Assembly (NCBI GenBank): GCA_030373145.1
Contig: JAUCZK010000025.1
Span: 1 to 36,078 of the forward strand
Length of the DNA: 36,078 nt
Direction: 5' to 3'
Source: Cyanobium sp. CZS48M
GTDB taxonomy: Bacteria; Cyanobacteriota; Cyanobacteriia; PCC-6307; Cyanobiaceae
Part shown: positions 1 through 7,756 of the stretch, piece after piece
Layout: each line of letters starts with the position of its first letter
Position numbering within the stretch: the stretch's first letter is position 1
Program-made: the position numbers and the translations under genes
Notes under the pieces: generated by a model
Seen by the model: the letters and a program-made list of their open reading frames with translations, nothing else
The model's database searches: none
Told to the model about the DNA's origin: nothing

Positions 1-49
1 GCTGCTGGGCGGGGTAGATCCCTACCGCGCAGCGGTTCACCACGGCCAT
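1..49 (-). CDS. Partial hypothetical gene, N-terminus only
   Basis: An ATG at 49 on the minus strand opens a frame that runs off the left edge of the window and reads MAVVNRCAVGIYPAQQ. The VNRCA-x-x-x-x-P pattern resembles the start of a small bacterial family of unknown function, but 16 residues are too few to assign it. No clear ribosome binding site is visible. The call rests only on the plausible N-terminus and could be wrong. Confidence 0.3.
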   Translation of the reverse strand, partial: MAVVNRCAVGIYPAQQ

Positions 50-197
50 GGCCCATCCGGCGGTATTCCCCAGACGCTAGGCAGGGCTTCCTGAGCGCGA
101 GATGGCGCTGCCAGGGAAGCCAGAGGCCTTCTCGGCCGGAAGGAAGAGATGGCCAAGAGGATGGGAGCCTCTCAATGAAGCCTACGGAGGCATATCG

Positions 198-518
198 ATG
201 AAGGTGATCGTCGATCTCTGCGTTGTTCCGATCGGAGTCGGCGTCCACCTGGCGCCCTACATCGCTGCCTGCGAACGGGTGCTGCAGGACGCCGGCCTCA
301 AGATCCAGCTGCACCCCAACGGCACCGCGATCGAGGGTGAGTGGGGACCGGTGTTTGCTGGGATTGAGGCCTGTCATCAGGCGGTGCATGACATGGGCGC
401 TCCCCGCACATACACCACCGTGAAGGTCAACACCCGCACCGATCGGGACCAGACGCTGGAGGACAAGGTGGCCAGCGTTGAGGCGTTGCTTCAACAACCG
501 CAGGAACGGGGCCAATGA
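198..518 (+). CDS. Thiamine-binding-type protein, MTH1187/YkoF-like (DUF77)
   Basis: The 106-residue protein is a single domain of the MTH1187 family (PF01910), whose members are small ferredoxin-fold cytosolic proteins; some bind thiamine or its precursors. Family features visible are the N-terminal strand VIVDLCVVPIGVGVHLAPYI, the HPNGTAIEGEW turn, and the C-terminal TTVKVNTRTDR strand followed by a helix. The length is normal for the family. The start was set at 198 rather than the longer frame at 102 because GGAGG lies at 186-190 and family similarity begins here. Its stop overlaps the first base of a 125-bp repeat. No thiamine pathway gene is nearby, so the ligand is not established. Confidence 0.88.
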   Translation: MKVIVDLCVVPIGVGVHLAPYIAACERVLQDAGLKIQLHPNGTAIEGEWGPVFAGIEACHQAVHDMGAPRTYTTVKVNTRTDRDQTLEDKVASVEALLQQPQERGQ

Positions 519-642
519 GAAGGGCGCCCCGAGTCGAGCGCCCTTGGGCCGGTTGCAGGGAACTGGTTGGAACCGCCCTGGTCGAGGCCTCTGATTCAGT
601 AATAGATCCGCCGGCCCGCCTTGTCAGTACGGCAAGCCGATC
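518..642. repeat. 125-bp perfect direct repeat, copy 1
   Basis: This segment is identical base for base to 5546-5670. It begins at the stop codon of the DUF77 gene and starts with a hairpin (520-545). The flanks diverge immediately on both sides. The two copies bracket about 5 kb carrying metallothionein, patatin, HDAC-fold and SRAP genes. Perfect identity over non-coding DNA suggests either recent duplication or a genome-wide interspersed element. A minus-strand frame reads through both copies but ends differently in each, so I do not regard it as coding. Confidence 0.95.
520..545 (+). terminator. Hairpin in repeat copy 1, possible terminator
   Basis: AAGGGCGC and GCGCCCTT form a perfect 8-bp stem around a 10-nt loop, directly after the DUF77 stop codon. 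No T-run follows, so intrinsic termination is uncertain. Confidence 0.45.
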
Positions 643-698
643 CATCGCAGCGCCGCCGGCTCCAGAGTGGGTTCAGCTGCCCTGAGCAAGGAGAGGCC

Positions 699-881
699 AT
701 GACCACGACCCTGGAGAGACCAACCGCGTTGAAATGCGCCTGCCCTGGGTGCAACTGCACGGTGAAACCGGAGACGCCCTTCCGCAGTGGCGCTTCACTG
801 TTCTGCAGCGACGCCTGCGCCACGGGGCACCCCAACGGTGAACCCTGCCACGTCGGCTGTGGCTGCGAATGCCATGGCTGA
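699..881 (+). CDS. smtA: Bacterial metallothionein (SmtA/BmtA type)
   Basis: This 60-residue protein sequesters zinc, cadmium and related metals in the cytosol. It has 10 cysteines and 3 histidines in the SmtA layout: CACPGCNC at 13-20, FCSDACATGH at 35-44 (the zinc-finger-like segment), and the C-terminal PCHVGCGCECHG at 49-60. SmtA of Synechococcus PCC 7942 has nine cysteines, so there is one extra here, within the CGCEC run. The start at 699 follows AAGGAGAGG at 688-696. An upstream in-frame ATG at 621 adds 26 non-conserved residues. No SmtB/ArsR regulator is adjacent, unlike the classic smtAB locus. Confidence 0.93.
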   Translation: MTTTLERPTALKCACPGCNCTVKPETPFRSGASLFCSDACATGHPNGEPCHVGCGCECHG

Positions 882-1084
882 GGCTGCTCCGCCTCCTGGA
901 GGACCGACTCCCGTCGAGCTGCCGGCCAGCGTTCACCAGCTCTGCAACTGCGGCCGCAGCCGCCATGGCCAGCGGCACCAACCCGGTCACGGGCCGGGCC
1001 GCCCGCAACACCCCCGGCTGTGCCTGAGCTTCCTTTTGTCCTGGTGATCCTTGCTGCTGCGCCATCAGCTTCGATGCCCACAGC

Positions 1085-1351
1085 ATGGAGCGCCTCAGGA
1101 AACTGGGCCGCCAGCTGCCCGAGCCCCTGCCCGCGACCCATCCCGGCGTCGGCGCCGCACCCAGGGCCAGCGAGAAGCGCCACAAGATGGAAACGGAGAC
1201 CGATCCGGAGGCTCTGTTCCACGAGCTGATGCAGGTCAGTCCCGACGGCACGGTGCCGCCGCATCTGATCGATCGTCTTCGCCAGGTGGAGCAGCAGCAG
1301 CTCTACACCGAGTTCCAGGCCCTCCTGCTGGCGGGAGACGGGGTCGATTGA
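1085..1351 (+). CDS. Conserved small cyanobacterial hypothetical protein
   Basis: This 88-residue protein has no domain I can name. The segments MERLRKLGRQLPEPLP and SPDGTVPPHLIDRLRQVEQQ look like a conserved picocyanobacterial protein, with a basic N-terminus and an acidic helical C-terminus. No Shine-Dalgarno is visible before the ATG. The frame is open back to 1028 and the residues just before it (FDAHS) fit the rest, so the true start may lie upstream at a non-ATG codon. It ends 12 nt before the patatin-like gene and is probably co-transcribed with it. Confidence 0.6.
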   Translation: MERLRKLGRQLPEPLPATHPGVGAAPRASEKRHKMETETDPEALFHELMQVSPDGTVPPHLIDRLRQVEQQQLYTEFQALLLAGDGVD

Positions 1352-1363
1352 TCTGCGGCAGAG

Positions 1364-3604
1364 GTGCGGCGGATCGATGCCAGGCTGAGGCCAACCGGTT
1401 TCGGTGCCATGACCCTCGAGTCACCCGCCATGCTGGCCCTGTCGATCTCGGGCGGCGGACACCGCGCTGCCGGCTTCGGGCTCGGCACGATTGCCCTGCT
1501 GCAGGAGCTGGGGCTCATGGAGCGGGTGGCGGTGCTCTCCACAGTGTCGGGCGGTTCGCTGGTGGGGGGCTTCTACCTCTGCGCCAAGGCCGGGTTCCTG
1601 CACGATGCCGAAAACCCGCAGCGGGCCATGGAGGCTTGGCGAGACGATGGTTTCCGGCACAGGTTCCTCCTACCCTTACTCGCCTTCCTCCATGACGGGG
1701 GCCTGGGGGACCGTCTGGTGGCTGACCTGCTGCCGATCCCGCTGGGCCCAGACAAGAAGCTGATTCGCAGCGCCGCCGAGGAGGTGCAGGCCTTGCTGCA
1801 AAAGCATCACTGTCCTGACACGCTGGGCCACGAGGCAATTCGCGCCCTGCTGGCGAGCGACGGCTGCGCGCCTGATCAAGTTTACTTCAATGCGGCCGAT
1901 CTCACCTCGCTGGATCTGTTCCGCTTCGGGGTGATGCGGAGGCCTGTTGCCAAGCATGGCGACGTGCCAGACCACGAACCTGCCTACGTGGTGAATCGCT
2001 TTCGCATTCCGATCACCGCCAAGGTGGAGGATCCAGCCCAAGTCGTGGCCGCCGGCCTGCGGATCGCCGATTGCGTGGCGGCCTCCTTCTGCTTTCCCGG
2101 AGCCTTCGAGCCGATCATCTTCCCCGACGACTTCCTGCGCCTACCAAAGGGAGATGAGGAGTTGCGGTCAGTGACCACGCGCCTGTGTGGCGGTGCCGAG
2201 GCGGTGGCGCTGATGGACGGGGGCCTGTACGACAACCTCGGTTTGGCCAGCGTGGAGATCACGGTCCAGTCGCTGCGGCTGGAGGAGGCGATCAGCCTGA
2301 AGATCGCGCCCCATCTGAGTGAGGCCGAGCGGGCCCGCACACCCCATCCCAAGCGAGGCCGGATCTACGTTCTGGCCACCGATGTGGACAACATCCAGCC
2401 GGCGAACAAGGCGCTGGATCCAGCCGGCCAGAACCCACCGCAGGAAACCGCGAACGTGGACGAGGCCCGCCGCCGCGACAGCGGTGGCCTGCTCGGGGCC
2501 CGCCGCTGGATCTGGGCTTTACTCAGCGGTGTGGGCGGCGCCCTGCTGCCGCTGCTGACGCTGTTGGCCCTGCCGCCGGCCGTGGTGGCCTTGATCGTGC
2601 GCCATCTGCCCGTGCTGCGGCCACCACTGCTGGGCTGGATCCGACGCAGCCCGGGCCTGGCGCTGCCGCTGCACCAGCTGGGTCTAGTGCCGAATCCCGC
2701 CGGAAGCCAAGGCGCCGCTGGCGTGAGCGTGCCGCTGCTGGCGGGCGCCGCCCTGCTCTGGACCCGGCGCCGCACGGCGCAGGTGCTGCCGGCCTTCAAC
2801 GGCTACCTCAAGCGCACCCGCAACCTCACCTATCAGTACCTGAGCTACAAGTACCGGAATTTCGCTGGCGGTGAAGCCAACACCTTCCTGCTGCGCAACC
2901 TGATCTTCGAGCTGGCACCCGGGCCGGACTCGGACCCGGATCACCGGCTCGACGAGCTCACCCACCCGCTGCAGGACTTCGATGCCTGCAGGGCGGAGAC
3001 CCATCACGAAGCCAACGACTGGATCCGCAAGAAGCTCGAACCCATCGCCTGGCTGCTGGCGCTCCCCTGGCCTGAGGATCCCGAGGAAGCTCTGCAACTC
3101 CCCGATCGGTTCAACAGCCCGGCGAACCAGGAGCGGCTGCGTCAGCTGCGGGCCGATCTTGCGCTTGATGAAGCAGTGCGGACCTGGCAGCGGATCCAGG
3201 CGGTGCTGGCTCGGCCGGAAGAACCGCTCAGGCAGGCTGATGAGGCCCTGACCTGCCTGTCGCACGTGGCCCGGAGCGTCCACAGCGAGCTGCCGGCCAC
3301 GTCGGGTCTGCCCCTGATCGGTGATCCGCTGCTGTCGCAGATCTGCGAGATGGCCACGAACCTCCCCACCACCCTCTGGCTGGAGGAGTTCCGTCATTAC
3401 GTGCCCAACACCTTCCTGCCCGATGGGCGGATCCAGCACCCAGGCGGCTGGTACGTGGACGAGGGTCTGGTTGGCTCCGGGCTGGTACGAGCCAATCTGT
3501 ACAAAGGCGTGGCGGTGGACGTGGCCGTTGCGGCTGGCTTTCTGAACACCTGCTTCAATCTGCTGGAGTTCAGCGCGAGTCGATTGCCCCTTGTCGAGAA
3601 GTGA
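1364..3604 (+). CDS. Patatin-like phospholipase with membrane segments
   Basis: A predicted acyl hydrolase of the patatin/PNPLA fold. The oxyanion-hole loop GGGHRAAG is at 30-37, the nucleophile serine is S62 in TVSGGS, and the catalytic aspartate is D285 in LMDGGLYDNLG, so the Ser-Asp dyad is complete. Residues about 385-420 (WALLSGVGGALLPLLTLLALP) and another hydrophobic stretch near 450 suggest membrane association between the catalytic domain and a C-terminal region of unknown function. At 746 residues it is much longer than a minimal patatin domain. The GTG start at 1364 is 12 nt after the previous gene; ATG at 1409 is an alternative, and neither has a good ribosome binding site. The substrate is unknown. 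Confidence 0.85.
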   Translation: MRRIDARLRPTGFGAMTLESPAMLALSISGGGHRAAGFGLGTIALLQELGLMERVAVLSTVSGGSLVGGFYLCAKAGFLHDAENPQRAMEAWRDDGFRHRFLLPLLAFLHDGGLGDRLVADLLPIPLGPDKKLIRSAAEEVQALLQKHHCPDTLGHEAIRALLASDGCAPDQVYFNAADLTSLDLFRFGVMRRPVAKHGDVPDHEPAYVVNRFRIPITAKVEDPAQVVAAGLRIADCVAASFCFPGAFEPIIFPDDFLRLPKGDEELRSVTTRLCGGAEAVALMDGGLYDNLGLASVEITVQSLRLEEAISLKIAPHLSEAERARTPHPKRGRIYVLATDVDNIQPANKALDPAGQNPPQETANVDEARRRDSGGLLGARRWIWALLSGVGGALLPLLTLLALPPAVVALIVRHLPVLRPPLLGWIRRSPGLALPLHQLGLVPNPAGSQGAAGVSVPLLAGAALLWTRRRTAQVLPAFNGYLKRTRNLTYQYLSYKYRNFAGGEANTFLLRNLIFELAPGPDSDPDHRLDELTHPLQDFDACRAETHHEANDWIRKKLEPIAWLLALPWPEDPEEALQLPDRFNSPANQERLRQLRADLALDEAVRTWQRIQAVLARPEEPLRQADEALTCLSHVARSVHSELPATSGLPLIGDPLLSQICEMATNLPTTLWLEEFRHYVPNTFLPDGRIQHPGGWYVDEGLVGSGLVRANLYKGVAVDVAVAAGFLNTCFNLLEFSASRLPLVEK

Positions 3605-3810
3605 TGAAGAGCTGTGCCAGCCACGGCACATCTGAATCCGAGCTTAGGGTCAAAACTTCCAAGCCAGAGGAGAAATCCGCTTCGAAAGCAGGAGAGCAGG
3701 GAGAAGATGCCGATGTGGCTCAGCAACCATGGCGATCCAACGTCAGGGAGGTTGGTCCATGGGATGTTGCGTCATGGGTTGAGCGTGGTGTTGTTGCTGA
3801 TTAGCCGCTG

Positions 3811-4725
3811 ATGCCTCCCGCACTGGTGTATCACCCGGCTTACTCCGTGGCACTTCCGAGTAGTCATCGCTTTCCGATGGCGAAGTTTCGGCTGCTGCAT
3901 GAGTATCTGCTTCGCCACGATCTGGCATCTTCCGAACAGCTGCATCAACCCATGCCGATCTCCCGCCGGGAGCTCGAGCTGGTTCACAGCAGGCCGTATC
4001 ACGAAGTGTTCTCACGCGATCGACTCAACGCGGCCGAGCAGCGGCGGATCGGCCTGCCCGCCACCCAGCCCCTGGTGCGTCGCAGCTGGCTGGCCGTAGG
4101 GGGCACCCTGCTCACGGCGCGACTGGCTCTGCAGCAGGGACTGGCCTGCCATCTGGCCGGCGGTACCCACCACGCCTTCCCGGATTACGGAAGTGGATTC
4201 TGCATTTTCAATGATGTCGCCGTGGCCGCACGGGTTCTGCTGGCCGAGGGAGCGGTGCGACAGCTGATGGTGATTGACCTGGACGTGCACCAGGGGGATG
4301 GCACCGCTGCCATCTTTGCTGGTGATCCGCGCGTTTTCACGCTGTCGGCCCATGCGGCCAGTAACTTTCCCCTGCATAAGCAGACCAGTGACCATGATCT
4401 GCCCTTTGCCGATGGCCTGGACGATGACGCCTATCTTGCAGCCGTAGGGCGAGAGATCCCTGAACGGTTGGAGCAGGTTCAGCCTGATCTGGTGATCTAC
4501 AACGCTGGCGTCGATCCCCACCGTGACGACCGCCTGGGCCGGCTTTCCCTCAGTGACACCGGTCTGCTCCTGCGCGACCGGATGGTGCTGGAGCTTTGCC
4601 TCAGGCGGCGCATACCTGTGGCCACGGTGATCGGCGGCGGCTACGACGCCTTGGAGGCTCTGGTCGCGCGCCATGGCCTGGTGTTCCGCGCGGCGGCAGA
4701 GACAGCTCTGCAGCTAGGGCTCTAG
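3811..4725 (+). CDS. Histone-deacetylase-fold amidohydrolase
   Basis: A 304-residue zinc-dependent deacetylase-family protein. Bacterial members remove acetyl groups from small molecules such as polyamines, or from proteins. The whole fold is present: the charge-relay histidines H120-H121 in GGTHHAF, zinc ligands D158 and H160 in DLDVHQGDG, the third ligand D235 in NAGVDPHRDDRLG, and the C-terminal GGGYD with Y278. The short N-terminus (YHPAYSVALPSSHRFPMAKF) resembles the compact HDAC11-like class. It lies between the patatin-like and SRAP genes with about 200 nt before it and no visible operon signal. The natural substrate cannot be read from the sequence. Confidence 0.9.
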   Translation: MPPALVYHPAYSVALPSSHRFPMAKFRLLHEYLLRHDLASSEQLHQPMPISRRELELVHSRPYHEVFSRDRLNAAEQRRIGLPATQPLVRRSWLAVGGTLLTARLALQQGLACHLAGGTHHAFPDYGSGFCIFNDVAVAARVLLAEGAVRQLMVIDLDVHQGDGTAAIFAGDPRVFTLSAHAASNFPLHKQTSDHDLPFADGLDDDAYLAAVGREIPERLEQVQPDLVIYNAGVDPHRDDRLGRLSLSDTGLLLRDRMVLELCLRRRIPVATVIGGGYDALEALVARHGLVFRAAAETALQLGL

Positions 4726-4825
4726 ATCAGCTGCAGGGCGATGGCGCTCTGCATCGCTGTCGTACTGCCGGCAGTCAGGTCACGCAGATTGGAAGCAGTC
4801 CCGACTGGATCCGCAGGCATCGCTG

Positions 4826-5482
4826 ATGTGTGGCCGATACTCGCTCACCAGCACGATCGATCAGCTGCTCCCCCGGCTGAAGGGTCCGCTGCCGGAGGGT
4901 TTCCTCGAGCAGTACCAGCCCCGGCAGCAAGTGCGACCCGGCGAACCGCTGCTGATGCAGCGGCAGCAGCAGGGCCTGCCTGAGGTGGGCTACGCGCAGT
5001 GGGGCCTCGTGCCGAGCTGGCTGAAGGACACCCATGGCAAAAGCCGCCCGATCAATGCACGCAGCGAGACGGTGAGCCAGAAGCCGTTCTTTCGTGGGCC
5101 CTGGCGTCATCACCGCTGCCTGCTGCCGGCCGATGGCTTCTACGAATGGCGACCGTCACCAGAAGGGGAAGGCCATGGCCCCAAAGGGAAGAAGCAGCCC
5201 TACTGGATCCGCCGCCAGGACGGTGCCCCCTTTTGGCTGGGCGGTCTGTGGGACCACTGGATCGCTCCCGATGGCAGCGAACTCCAGACCTGCTGCATCC
5301 TCACCACCACACCCAACGCCCTGCTGCGTCCGATCCACGACCGCATGCCGGTGGTGATCATGGATGGATGGGAAGAGGCCTGGTTGCTACCGGAAGAAGC
5401 AGCCGAGCTGCGGGGGCTGAAGGCGCTGATGGCCCCATGGGATCCCGCCGGCTGGGAGGCGATTCCTGTCGACTGGTTGTGA
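4826..5482 (+). CDS. SRAP-family protein (YedK/HMCES-like)
   Basis: SRAP proteins form a covalent thiazolidine link through Cys2 to abasic sites in single-stranded DNA, protecting stalled forks. The 218 residues match the family length. The catalytic elements are all present: Cys2 after Met removal (MCGRYS), N77 and R79 in INARSE, E107 in GFYEW, and H171 in HDRMP. The MCGRY start fixes the initiation codon, since Cys2 must become the N-terminus. It is followed 63 nt later by copy 2 of the 125-bp repeat. Confidence 0.93.
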   Translation: MCGRYSLTSTIDQLLPRLKGPLPEGFLEQYQPRQQVRPGEPLLMQRQQQGLPEVGYAQWGLVPSWLKDTHGKSRPINARSETVSQKPFFRGPWRHHRCLLPADGFYEWRPSPEGEGHGPKGKKQPYWIRRQDGAPFWLGGLWDHWIAPDGSELQTCCILTTTPNALLRPIHDRMPVVIMDGWEEAWLLPEEAAELRGLKALMAPWDPAGWEAIPVDWL

Positions 5483-5545
5483 TCCGCCCGCTCGGCCTGC
5501 TCATCAATTGCGGGCGTGGCCGTCGGCTTGGCCCATCAGCCATGA

Positions 5546-5670
5546 AGAAGGGCGCCCCGAGTCGAGCGCCCTTGGGCCGGTTGCAGGGAACTGGTTGGAA
5601 CCGCCCTGGTCGAGGCCTCTGATTCAGTAATAGATCCGCCGGCCCGCCTTGTCAGTACGGCAAGCCGATC
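5546..5670. repeat. 125-bp perfect direct repeat, copy 2
   Basis: Identical to 518-642 with no mismatch and in the same orientation. Here it lies downstream of the SRAP gene and upstream (in map order) of the DUF167 stop. It again starts with the AAGGGCGC/GCGCCCTT hairpin, so both copies sit just after the 3' end of a plus-strand gene, as a mobile terminator-like element would. Confidence 0.95.
5548..5573 (+). terminator. Hairpin in repeat copy 2, possible terminator
   Basis: Same 8-bp stem and 10-nt loop as in copy 1, located 66 nt after the SRAP stop codon and without a T-run. Confidence 0.4.
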
Positions 5671-5708
5671 ACAGCCGCAGGGCATGAGCTCCAGAGACTC
5701 TCTGCTCA

Positions 5709-5993
5709 TCACTGGCGGCCGCTCACCCTCAGAAGGGCACACCGCACCTCCTCCACCGAGAACCCTTCCACCGCGATCCATTTGCGCCGGCTGCTCTGGC
5801 CACGCACCAGTGCCACCCTGCTGGCAGCGATGCCAAGTCGCTCGGCGACGAACCTCTGCAACGCCTCATTGGCAGCACCCTCAACCGGCGGAGCCGTCAG
5901 GCGGATCACCACCGCGTCATCCCTAAGCCCCACCACCTCGTTGCGACGGCTGCGCGGCTGGATCCACAGGGCAATGATCTCGCTGACAGTCAT
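5709..5993 (-). CDS. DUF167 family protein (YggU-like)
   Basis: A 94-residue single-domain protein of the UPF0235/DUF167 family, which has an alpha/beta fold and no settled function. Typical segments are IQPRSRRNEVVG near the N-terminus, the conserved AVVIRLTAPPVEGAANEAL core at about 27-45, and VRGQSSRRKWIAVEG near the C-terminus. Length and order are normal. The ATG at 5993 is the only reasonable start. It is transcribed on the same strand as the HLIP gene, 142 nt downstream of it. Confidence 0.88.
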   Translation of the reverse strand: MTVSEIIALWIQPRSRRNEVVGLRDDAVVIRLTAPPVEGAANEALQRFVAERLGIAASRVALVRGQSSRRKWIAVEGFSVEEVRCALLRVSGRQ

Positions 5994-6135
5994 TCATCCC
6001 ATCCCGCTGCCTGCTGTGGATTCCATCGACATGCCGCAGCGTTGAGGGCATGAGGGTGATCGGGAGCGGTTGCTGCTGCCGCTCCCTCTGGTGTGGTGGC
6101 CGCCAGCATTGACGGATCGCAGAGAACGACCGGCC

Positions 6136-6348
6136 TCAACGCTGGGAGAGAAGAGCGAGATCGGCGATCTGCTTGAGGATGCCATCTCCGCTGAACGCCT
6201 CCACGATCAGACCGATCGTGAACCCCAGCATCGCGATGCGTCCGTTGAGACGCTCCGCACGCCTGAGCTCATCGTCTCGGATCTGCTTGGCGGCCGTGTT
6301 CTGGAACCAGGCATCGTTGGCTTGAGTGGCTCGCGTCATGGGAATCAT
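6136..6348 (-). CDS. hli: High-light-inducible protein (HLIP/SCP)
   Basis: A one-helix thylakoid protein of the LHC superfamily that binds chlorophyll and carotenoid and protects photosystems under stress. The diagnostic motif ERLNGRIAMLGFTIGLIVEA is at about 32-51, with the Glu, Asn and Arg ligand residues intact. The 70-residue length is typical. The start may be Met1 (6348) or Met4 (6339); neither has a good ribosome binding site. Upstream, the octamer CATTACGA on the plus strand occurs twice 18 bp apart (near 6346 and 6364), a possible regulator site. The consensus HLR1 promoter element was not recognised. Confidence 0.92.
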   Translation of the reverse strand: MIPMTRATQANDAWFQNTAAKQIRDDELRRAERLNGRIAMLGFTIGLIVEAFSGDGILKQIADLALLSQR

Positions 6349-6460
6349 TACGAGTACAACGAAACATTACGAATGTCGCCAGCTGCTTGACGTAAGGAGC
6401 GATACCTAGTCCTGATCTGAGCACAAACCCTGGCCACGGGCAGGTGGGTCGGTCTGCCCG

Positions 6461-6667
6461 TCAGGGGTCACCTCCGGTCCTGCTTTCGATGCGTTCCTCC
6501 ACCGCCTCCCACACCACCCGGTAGGCCAGGCTCTGGGCGTCGCTGATGGCCACAGCAGCAGGATGCGTCCAGGCCACCTGACAGGCCAACGCCTCGAAAT
6601 CCTTCGGGACCACCGTCAGACCAAGAAGCTCCAACGCCGTCGCCACATCTGGTGGATCGGGAACCAT
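6461..6667 (-). CDS. Small hypothetical protein, intact paralogue
   Basis: A 68-residue protein starting MVPDPPDVATALELLGL. AGGAG followed by 7 nt precedes the ATG at 6667 and decides the start over the longer frame at 6754. The sequence LLGLTVVPKDFEALACQVAWTHPA then DAQSLAYRVVWEAVEERIES aligns with the broken neighbour upstream (LGLNTKPRSRQDLARLVARCHPAS then VQTAAYRRVREELES), so the two are tandem paralogues. I recognise no domain. The alpha-helical pattern and compact length suggest a small soluble protein. Confidence 0.55.
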   Translation of the reverse strand: MVPDPPDVATALELLGLTVVPKDFEALACQVAWTHPAAVAISDAQSLAYRVVWEAVEERIESRTGGDP

Positions 6668-6947
6668 CGACCGTCTCCTCATAGGTCCGCTCAGCAGGTC
6701 CGCCGCTGCTGATCCTTGCGGCGATGGTCGTTCCCCAGGCCGCCACTGGGACATCAGCCGCGCCGCCGCTCTCCAGTTCTTCCCTCACCCGCCGGTAGGC
6801 CGCGGTCTGCACGGCGCTTCATGGCTGGGAGGCAGGGTGGCAGCGTGCCACAAGCCGCGCCAGGTCCTGCCGGCTTCTGGGTTTGGTGTTCAGGCCCAGG
6901 GCAGCCAGGGCTGCCCGGTGTTCCGTTGACGATCCCATGGCTGTCAT
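6468..6947 (-). pseudogene. Tandem paralogue with an in-frame stop
   Basis: From ATG 6947 the frame reads MTAMGSSTEHRAALAALGL and continues through LARLVARCHPASQP to a TGA at 6821-6819. It then continues in the same frame as SAVQTAAYRRVREELESGG. Both halves align to the neighbouring intact gene at 6667-6461, which shows that a single nonsense codon splits an otherwise continuous coding sequence. The 3' limit is unclear because the frame overlaps the start of the neighbour in another register. It is either a recent pseudogene or two short products. Confidence 0.5.
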
Positions 6948-7035
6948 TGATAAGCGTGGAGAAGCGGATGGTCGCGACTGCCGCCACCTCTGCAAGAGGG
7001 GACGCGGTTGGCGGTGGGGATGTTCATGGAAGCCC

Positions 7036-7053
7036 ACCCACTGTCAAGTGGGT
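7036..7053 (-). terminator. Hairpin after the small membrane ORF
   Basis: ACCCACT and AGTGGGT form a perfect 7-bp stem around a 4-nt loop, 7 nt beyond the stop codon of the minus-strand small ORF. A T-run is missing, so its terminator role is only likely from position. Confidence 0.35.
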
Positions 7054-7059
7054 CAACGA

Positions 7060-7215
7060 TCAGCGGCACTCCTTCTCCTGACGGGACACTTCAGATGACC
7101 AGGGGCCGCAGTTGACCCAACGCACCATCCCCACCTCCACGTCGGTGAACAGCACAAGACCGCCGAGGCAGAGAAGCGCGACTGCCGTGCCTGAGAGGAG
7201 GTTGCCAACTGTCAT
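7060..7215 (-). CDS. Small single-pass membrane protein, hypothetical
   Basis: A 51-residue ORF reading MTVGNLLSGTAVALLCLGGL at its start. Residues 5-23 form one hydrophobic helix, followed by a short polar tail with VRWVNCGPW and a charged C-terminus (SRQEKECR). The composition is unlike a random frame and a hairpin follows the stop. The Shine-Dalgarno is weak. I do not recognise the family. A small photosynthetic-membrane or regulatory protein is possible, but this is inference. Confidence 0.42.
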   Translation of the reverse strand: MTVGNLLSGTAVALLCLGGLVLFTDVEVGMVRWVNCGPWSSEVSRQEKECR

Positions 7216-7441
7216 GTGACCAGCGTTCAGGTCGAACCATTGTGCTGCTGCCGCGCTCCATCGCCTGAGCTCCCCCCGCCGAGGCAGCAGGAGAGCGCCT
7301 TCCCCATGTCATGGGGCCAGGACGGCGACTCACGACACAGTTTGGTGTATCTAGCTACAGACAAATCAGCGCAGTCCTTCTGCCGATGAGGCTTATGGTT
7401 AAGTTGCGGATCAGTATTTCCGCTTCTCCCAGTCCCGCCCA

Positions 7442-7621
7442 ATGTCCAAAGCCCCCAACGACCCTGCCCGCGAACAAGCCCTTCGGGACTCTCTGCTCGT
7501 CCGTTTTGCCTCCGCTGCCGCAGCTGGCAACATCGACATGAAAAAGGCCCTCAACCGCGAAGCCACTTACTTGGGCATTCAGCTCAACAAGATCGACGGC
7601 TCGACGCCTGGCATCCAATGA
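7442..7621 (+). CDS. Small soluble hypothetical protein, 59 aa
   Basis: The ORF reads MSKAPNDPAREQALRDSLLV at the start, then RFASAAAAGNIDMKKALNRE and ATYLGIQLNKIDG. It has balanced charge and an amphipathic helical pattern, and looks like a real protein rather than a shadow frame. The region ahead (about 7340-7440) is AT-richer than its surroundings, as expected for a promoter, though no consensus boxes or Shine-Dalgarno can be assigned. The family is not recognised. It is flanked only by short uncertain genes. Confidence 0.5.
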   Translation: MSKAPNDPAREQALRDSLLVRFASAAAAGNIDMKKALNREATYLGIQLNKIDGSTPGIQ

Positions 7622-7688
7622 AGCTGGAGCAGGCAAGCACATGCCTCAGCAGAGCTGCACTTCACGAATTCCAGTAATCCTCAAGGCT

Positions 7689-7720
7689 GTTGTGTCGCAA
7701 TGAAGTTGTGTCGCAATGAA
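7689..7720. repeat. Tandem duplication of a 16-bp unit
   Basis: GTTGTGTCGCAATGAA occurs twice in perfect head-to-tail succession between the 59-residue ORF and the GNAT gene. It looks like a replication-slippage duplication in intergenic DNA; no function is evident. Confidence 0.9.
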
Positions 7721-7756
7721 TCTGAGGGATTTAAGTCAGACGCAACGTCACCACTC

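Noticed and set aside
596-1264. Minus-strand frames across the metallothionein gene
   Set aside because: No conserved features, and the opposite strand carries a clear SmtA gene with ribosome binding site.
2684-3631. Minus-strand frame of 315 residues
   Set aside because: Antisense of the patatin-like gene's C-terminal region with Gln/Arg/Gly-rich shadow composition.
3601-3804. 67-residue plus frame between the patatin-like and HDAC-fold genes
   Set aside because: No ribosome binding site, hydrophobic core or recognisable family; composition looks non-coding.
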